From Variovorax sp. JS1663 (GTDB lineage: Bacteria; Pseudomonadota; Gammaproteobacteria; Burkholderiales; Burkholderiaceae_C): a DNA stretch of 64,000 bases. The stretch spans positions 62,001 to 126,000 of the forward strand of contig NZ_LYMK01000012.1 of NCBI RefSeq assembly GCF_002157355.1. Reading direction: 5' to 3'. Position 1 is the first letter of the stretch, and each line of letters starts with the position of its first letter. Of the stretch, positions 60,162 to 64,000 are shown in pieces. Both the position numbers and the translations under genes were made by a program. The notes beneath the pieces were generated by a model. It was given only the letters and a program-made list of their open reading frames with translations. It was not told where the DNA came from and did not search any database.

Positions 60162-61559
60162 ATGAATGCTGACCCCACCGCCAGTCGCCTGCTCGTCCTG
60201 AGCGATCTCCACCTCGCCCCACCCGGCGAGCAATGCGTCTTCGCGGCACACGAGCCGTTGGTGGCGCTGATCGATCACCTCGCCGCCGCGCCGGCGACCG
60301 ATCCACCGCAGCGGCTGGTATTGAACGGCGACGTGTTCGACTTCCTGCAGATCCCCGGCTACGACGCGCTCACGCTGCCACTGGCGCCGCAGCGCATGGA
60401 GACCATCCTCGACGCGCTGGATGCCGAGCCCGCCCACCGCAACGTGGTGCAGGCATTGCGCCGCTTCACCGCCGCGGGACATGCGCTGAGCTGCCTGCCC
60501 GGCAACCACGACCCCGAGCTGAACCTGGCCACCGTGCAGCAGGTGCTGGCGAAGCGCCTGGGCAGCGACACGACGCTTCCGCCTTGGGACGGCCAGTGGC
60601 GCCTCCACGTGGCGGGCCACACCGTGATGGGCGTGCATGGGCATCACGAAGACCCCTTCAACGCCATCAGCAGCACGCAGATGCGCCAGGCACAGGGCGA
60701 CGGTGACGAGACGGTGCCCCTGCCGCCCGGTTCTCGCCTGGTATGCCAGGTGATCAACCCGTTTCGCCGTGCCAAGACGCCCGCCGGTACGCAGCGCTTC
60801 CCCTTCATCGACCGCCTGCCTTCAGACCAGGCCGTCGTGCTGGCGATCATGCTGCTCGACCCGCGCCTGGCGGGCAAGCGCCTGAAGGATGCGCTGGGCA
60901 TCGGTGCCGCCGCGATGGTGCGCAAGGCGCTGATGGCCAGCGGCCTGGGCGGGCCGATGCTGCTGGATGGCACCGCCGAGGCGCAGGCCGGCACGGGCGA
61001 CCCGGACTGGGTCGATGAGCTGACGGCGAACATCGCCTGGAATGCGAGCGATGCCGCAGCCGAGACCGGCGTGGAGCCCCTGCACATCGAACACGAACTG
61101 GACGCCTACTTTGCCGGACAGGCCGAGGCCGAACCCGGCCTGCTCGGGAACGAGATGCTCTCCGGCGGCGAGGGGGCGGTGCGCGCCTTGCTGTGGCGGG
61201 CCTTGGGGAAAACACTGGCGGCGACGCGGGAGGGGTTTCGGGCCGCGAAACCGGATCGCTTGTCTCGACAGGTGACCGATCGCTGGAGCCACGACGTCGT
61301 CGCCATCACCGGACACACCCATGCGGCGAAGTCGCTGGTCACGGCCGAAGGCGGCGTCTACCTCAACACCGGCACGTGGCTGCACCAGGTGATGCCCCCG
61401 GACGACGGTGTCGACTTGCCCGAATGGCTGGCCCAGCTGCAGCAGGACAAGTTGCCCTGCTGGAACGGGCAGCCCGTTGCACTGGTCGATGCCGGCGGTG
61501 CGCGGCTGATGCGGTGGAGCGGTGCGGCGCTCGAACCCTGGCAAGACGCTTTGGCCTGA
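60162..61559 (+). CDS. Large metallophosphoesterase
   Basis: A 465-residue calcineurin-type phosphoesterase. The metal motifs are D15-x-H17 in LVLSDLHLAP, GDVFDFLQ, LPGNHDPELN, VHGHHEDPFN and the final GHTHAAKSLV; all are intact. About 200 residues of extra sequence (RAKTPAGTQRFPFIDRLPSD to LLGNEMLSGGEGAV) lie between the fourth and fifth motifs, larger than in UDP-2,3-diacylglucosamine hydrolases. No signal peptide is seen. GAGGA is 7 bases before the ATG. Cytoplasmic phosphodiesterase of unknown substrate. Confidence 0.9.
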   Translation: MNADPTASRLLVLSDLHLAPPGEQCVFAAHEPLVALIDHLAAAPATDPPQRLVLNGDVFDFLQIPGYDALTLPLAPQRMETILDALDAEPAHRNVVQALRRFTAAGHALSCLPGNHDPELNLATVQQVLAKRLGSDTTLPPWDGQWRLHVAGHTVMGVHGHHEDPFNAISSTQMRQAQGDGDETVPLPPGSRLVCQVINPFRRAKTPAGTQRFPFIDRLPSDQAVVLAIMLLDPRLAGKRLKDALGIGAAAMVRKALMASGLGGPMLLDGTAEAQAGTGDPDWVDELTANIAWNASDAAAETGVEPLHIEHELDAYFAGQAEAEPGLLGNEMLSGGEGAVRALLWRALGKTLAATREGFRAAKPDRLSRQVTDRWSHDVVAITGHTHAAKSLVTAEGGVYLNTGTWLHQVMPPDDGVDLPEWLAQLQQDKLPCWNGQPVALVDAGGARLMRWSGAALEPWQDALA

Positions 61560-61651
61560 GCGGAAAACAGCGCCATCGGCTGACAGCCGCGGCATGCGCG
61601 CCGGCACCAGAATGGGCCATCGAGCCCACGGCCCTCACGAAGGAGACGCGC

Positions 61652-61786
61652 ATGAAGCTACGAATTCTCTGCATCGCGCTGGCATCCCTCGCCCTCGCAG
61701 CGCTCACCGGCTGCGACCCCAAGCCGCAGCCGCCCAAGGCACAGCTGAATTCAGCAGCCCAGGTGGTCGCGCACGTCCTGCACTGA
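61652..61786 (+). CDS. Small lipoprotein (44 residues)
   Basis: An AAGGAGA 6 bases before ATG 61652 and the lipobox ALTGC (Cys21) mark a secreted lipoprotein: RILCIALASLALAALTGC, then DPKPQPPKA. The C-terminal 12 codons overlap, on the opposite strand, the end of the DUF3606 gene. Small 'entericidin/lectin-type' lipoproteins of this length are common in the outer membrane; no specific family is assigned. Confidence 0.7.
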   Translation: MKLRILCIALASLALAALTGCDPKPQPPKAQLNSAAQVVAHVLH

Positions 61787-61954
61787 GCTGCCGACCGCGG
61801 CCACGGCCAGCCGCAGTTCGGTCTCGGTCACGCCCAGCGCCTCGGTCCAGTAGTCGATGTCGCGCGGATCGGTGACGTCGATGCTGCGCTCTGTCGCCGA
61901 GTCGGCGATCGGGGGAATGAACAGGCGGGCGGGTGAGGTAGCGGGTGTGGTCAT
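61751..61954 (-). CDS. DUF3606-domain protein
   Basis: A 67-residue protein with the DUF3606 pattern IDVTDPRDIDYWTEALGVTE, TELRLAVAAVGSSVQDVRDH and a terminal LGC. This short domain is widespread in proteobacteria; its function is unknown. ATG 61954 is preferred to an in-frame start at 61972. Its last 36 bases overlap the end of the small lipoprotein gene on the other strand, a convergent overlap of coding regions. Confidence 0.8.
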   Translation of the reverse strand: MTTPATSPARLFIPPIADSATERSIDVTDPRDIDYWTEALGVTETELRLAVAAVGSSVQDVRDHLGC

Positions 61955-62079
61955 GACGTCCTGCGCGGGCAAAGTGGAAGTGGTCGGTTTCGGGGCATAG
62001 CCTGCCCGCGTCCCAGGGTCCGCCGCGTAGGAAAAGCCTGCATCGTCCTACCCGTCGCAGGCGGACGCGGCCGACGGGC

Positions 62080-62955
62080 TCAGGCCCAGGCTTCCATCAC
62101 CGCCGTGCGCACTGCATCCACCGCCGCCGCGCGCCGGCCCTCCGCCTCCACCCAGCACAGCCAGGTGTGGGCGCGCCAGCCGGGCCAGATCCTGAGCTCC
62201 CCATTGCGTTCCGCCTGCAGCGCCTGGTCGTGGCGCATCACGCCGGGCCCGAGCCCGCTGGCCACCATGCTGCGGATCGTGCCCTCGCTGTCGGCGGTGC
62301 GGCCCGGCCGGTATTCGCGGCCGGCGCTGGCGAACAGGCCGTCCAGGTGCTTGCGCATCACGCAGGAATTGGGCGTGCCCACCCAGCTGAGACCGGTGAG
62401 CTCGTCCAGCGTCAGCGCCGGATGCGCCTCGGCCAGCGGCACCGGCAAAGCCACCACCAGGTCCACGACGCCCAGGCGGTGCACCGCCAGGCCCTCGATC
62501 GCCTCCGCGTCGCCCAGCGCATAGGCGCAGTCCAGCTCGCCGCGCTGCACCGCCGCCAGGGTCTGGTGCGACAGGCCCTGCTGCAGCTGCAGCGACACCT
62601 GCGGATGCCGCTCGGCCAGCTTCACCAGCACCTCGCCCAGCCGCAAGGCGACCGGGTCCACCACCGTGCCGAAGCGCACCACGCCCTGCGCCTGGCCGCG
62701 GATCTGCTCGGCCGCCGAGCGCATGCGCGTGGCCGAGGCCAGGGTGCGCTCGGCCTCCTCCAGCAGGGTCAGGCCGGCCTCGGTCGGCGTCATGCCGCGC
62801 GGCGTGCGATCGAAGAGCCTCACGCCCAGTTCGTCCTCCAGCGCCTTGAGCTGCGCGCTGACTGCCGGGGCGCTGGTGAAAACACGCTCGGCGGCCCGGG
62901 TCAGGCTGCCCTCGCGGGCGATGGCGACGAAGGTCTTGAGTTGGTACAGCTCCAT
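62080..62955 (-). CDS. LysR-family regulator
   Basis: A 291-residue LysR-type protein. The helix-turn-helix is EGSLTRAAERVFTSAPAVSA (about 15-34) and LEDELGVRLFDRTPRGMTPT follows. The effector domain begins VVRFGTVVDPVALRLGEVLV. ATG 62955 (MELYQLKTFV) is chosen over 63018. It is divergent from the EamA exporter gene, with a CCATTCG-N28-CGAATGG repeat (62989-63030) between them, so it probably controls that exporter. Confidence 0.92.
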   Translation of the reverse strand: MELYQLKTFVAIAREGSLTRAAERVFTSAPAVSAQLKALEDELGVRLFDRTPRGMTPTEAGLTLLEEAERTLASATRMRSAAEQIRGQAQGVVRFGTVVDPVALRLGEVLVKLAERHPQVSLQLQQGLSHQTLAAVQRGELDCAYALGDAEAIEGLAVHRLGVVDLVVALPVPLAEAHPALTLDELTGLSWVGTPNSCVMRKHLDGLFASAGREYRPGRTADSEGTIRSMVASGLGPGVMRHDQALQAERNGELRIWPGWRAHTWLCWVEAEGRRAAAVDAVRTAVMEAWA

Positions 62956-62988
62956 GGCCCGGATTGTGGGCGCGCGCCCGGGCACACG

Positions 62989-63030
62989 CCATTCGCAAAT
63001 CCGGAGACCCCCGTCCAAAGAAACGAATGG
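62989..63030. promoter_or_regulatory. Inverted repeat between LysR and EamA genes
   Basis: CCATTCG (62989-62995) and CGAATGG (63024-63030) are perfect 7-base arms 28 bases apart, in the 135-base gap between divergent starts. The wide spacing fits two half-sites for a LysR tetramer. It is a sequence observation only. Confidence 0.4.
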
Positions 63031-63090
63031 TCATCGGGGCGGCCCGCACCCATTCTTCGGGCATCGATTTCACGTCTCCGGATGCCTTCC

Positions 63091-64000
63091 ATGCCCGTTT
63101 CCTCCTCCCCGCTCGGCATCGCCGCGCTGCTCGCCGCCACCTCCGCCTGGGGCGGCATGTTCCTCGTCGGCCAGGGCGTGCTGCGGCACGTCGATCCCTT
63201 CTGGCTCACGCTGATCCGCTACACCCTGTCGGCCCTGCTCTTCGCGGCCCTGCTGCTGCCGCGCGGCGCGGCGCCCTGGCGCAAGCTGCGCGCACACGCC
63301 GGGCCGCTGGCGCTGCGCGGCGTGGCGGGCTTCGGCGTCTTCAGCGTCATGCTGCTGGTGGGCCTGGCCCATTCGGTGCCCTCGCACGGCGCCATCCTCA
63401 TGGCGACCACGCCCATCACGACCCAGCTGCTGCGCTGGGCGCTGGATGGCGCGCGGCCCACGCGGAGCACGCTGCTCGCCAGCGCGATGGCGCTGGCCGG
63501 CGTGGTGATCGTCTCCGGCGTGCTGGAGCCCGCGCACGGCGCGCAGGGCGGCGCCTCCACCGCGTTCGGCGACGCGATCGCCTTCGCCGGCACGCTCGGC
63601 TGGGTCTGGTACACGCGCGGCGCCGCCCGCTTCGCCGGCACCCTGGACGTGGTCGAGTACAGCGCGCTGACCGTGCTGGCCGCCTGGCCGCTGCTGCTGC
63701 TCGGGGCGCTCGGCGCGACCGCCGTCGGCCTGGCCGCGCCGCCGGCCGTCCCGGGGCTGCAGCTCGCCTGGCAGGGCCTGCTGTACATCGGCGTGGTGTC
63801 GTCGGCCATCGCGGTGCTGGCCTACAACTACGGCGTCCGCAGCATGGGCGCGGTATCGGCCACGGCCTTCCTGAACTTCGTGCCGGTGTCGGCGCTCCTG
63901 CTGAGCCTGGCGCTGGGCCGGCTGCCCTCGGGGCACGAGCTCGCGGGCATGGCGCTGGTGGTCGGCGGGCTGCTGCTGCACACCGCCGGTGCGCGGGCTG
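63091..64000 (+). CDS. EamA-family exporter, cut by the window end
   Basis: Three hundred and three codons are visible and the frame is still open at the last base. The protein has EamA repeats (ALLAATSAWGGMFLVGQGVL, and IAFAGTLGWVWYTRGAARFA in the second) with about ten helices, the usual length being near 300, so only a few residues are missing. A start nine bases earlier (63082) is equally possible. It is divergent from the LysR gene at 62955 and likely regulated by it. Substrate unknown; many relatives export amino acids. Confidence 0.9.
   Translation, partial: MPVSSSPLGIAALLAATSAWGGMFLVGQGVLRHVDPFWLTLIRYTLSALLFAALLLPRGAAPWRKLRAHAGPLALRGVAGFGVFSVMLLVGLAHSVPSHGAILMATTPITTQLLRWALDGARPTRSTLLASAMALAGVVIVSGVLEPAHGAQGGASTAFGDAIAFAGTLGWVWYTRGAARFAGTLDVVEYSALTVLAAWPLLLLGALGATAVGLAAPPAVPGLQLAWQGLLYIGVVSSAIAVLAYNYGVRSMGAVSATAFLNFVPVSALLLSLALGRLPSGHELAGMALVVGGLLLHTAGARA

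Overview
The window is GC-rich DNA, almost fully coding, with short intergenic gaps and many stop/start overlaps. It reads as the chromosome of a metabolically versatile betaproteobacterium. Bug/TctC solute receptors, five LysR regulators, an acoXABC operon with an AcoR-type activator, a gcdH/CoA-transferase pair and a comamonad-like intergenic repeat suggest Burkholderiales, probably Comamonadaceae near Variovorax. The genus is an inference. I see no rRNA, tRNA, CRISPR array, prophage or intact insertion sequence.

Layout. 0-6 kb: end of a Bug receptor gene, a TauE/SafE exporter, an amidohydrolase, a broken small secreted-protein gene, a DMT exporter, glutaminase and a LysR gene. 6-9.4 kb: an envelope signalling operon (small membrane protein, Ser/Thr kinase, OmpA-type lipoprotein). 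9.5-15.6 kb: a LacI-type repressor facing a catabolic operon (intradiol dioxygenase, SDR, BKACE, quinone-oxidoreductase-like protein, cupin, Bug receptor), with a perfect operator palindrome over the promoter. 15.6-18.9 kb: exported cupin and NAD-dependent epimerase-like gene, divergent from a MocR regulator. 18.9-22.4 kb: glutaryl-CoA dehydrogenase plus CoA transferase, divergent from a LysR gene, with a large concentric dyad between them. 22.5-25.4 kb: zinc ribbon, 1-Cys peroxiredoxin, persulfide dioxygenase-rhodanese fusion, PhyH-type dioxygenase. 25.4-31.7 kb: LysR-thioesterase pair, unknown gene, RidA-PAS-DctA operon and two unrecognised genes. 31.8-35.6 kb: small membrane protein, MFS exporter, acetoacetyl-CoA synthetase. 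35.6-42.9 kb: acetoin dehydrogenase operon acoXABC with a lipoate ligase, a clear sigma-54 promoter and acoR upstream. 43-49.5 kb: TetR regulator, gene debris, ABC importer, cyclase-family hydrolase and fumarylacetoacetase. 49.6-52.1 kb: PAP2 phosphatase, acyl carrier protein, ketosynthase and a stand-alone RNA polymerase alpha-CTD. 52.4-60 kb: a second ABC importer joined to an FAD oxidoreductase, class III CoA transferase, enoyl-CoA hydratase, 7Fe ferredoxin and LysR regulator. 60-64 kb: metallophosphoesterase, small lipoprotein, DUF3606 protein, LysR and a partial EamA exporter.

How it fits together. The window is a chain of self-contained 'sense, import, degrade' modules, each with its own regulator. 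Several feed acetoacetate, succinyl-CoA, acetyl-CoA or crotonyl-CoA into central metabolism. The least described are the 52.4-60 kb cluster, the hydroxyquinol/BKACE operon at 10.7-15.6 kb (a possible CoA-transferase-free 3-oxoadipate route), and the stand-alone alpha-CTD beside an orphan ACP-ketosynthase pair. Functions are assigned from motifs read by eye; no database search was run.
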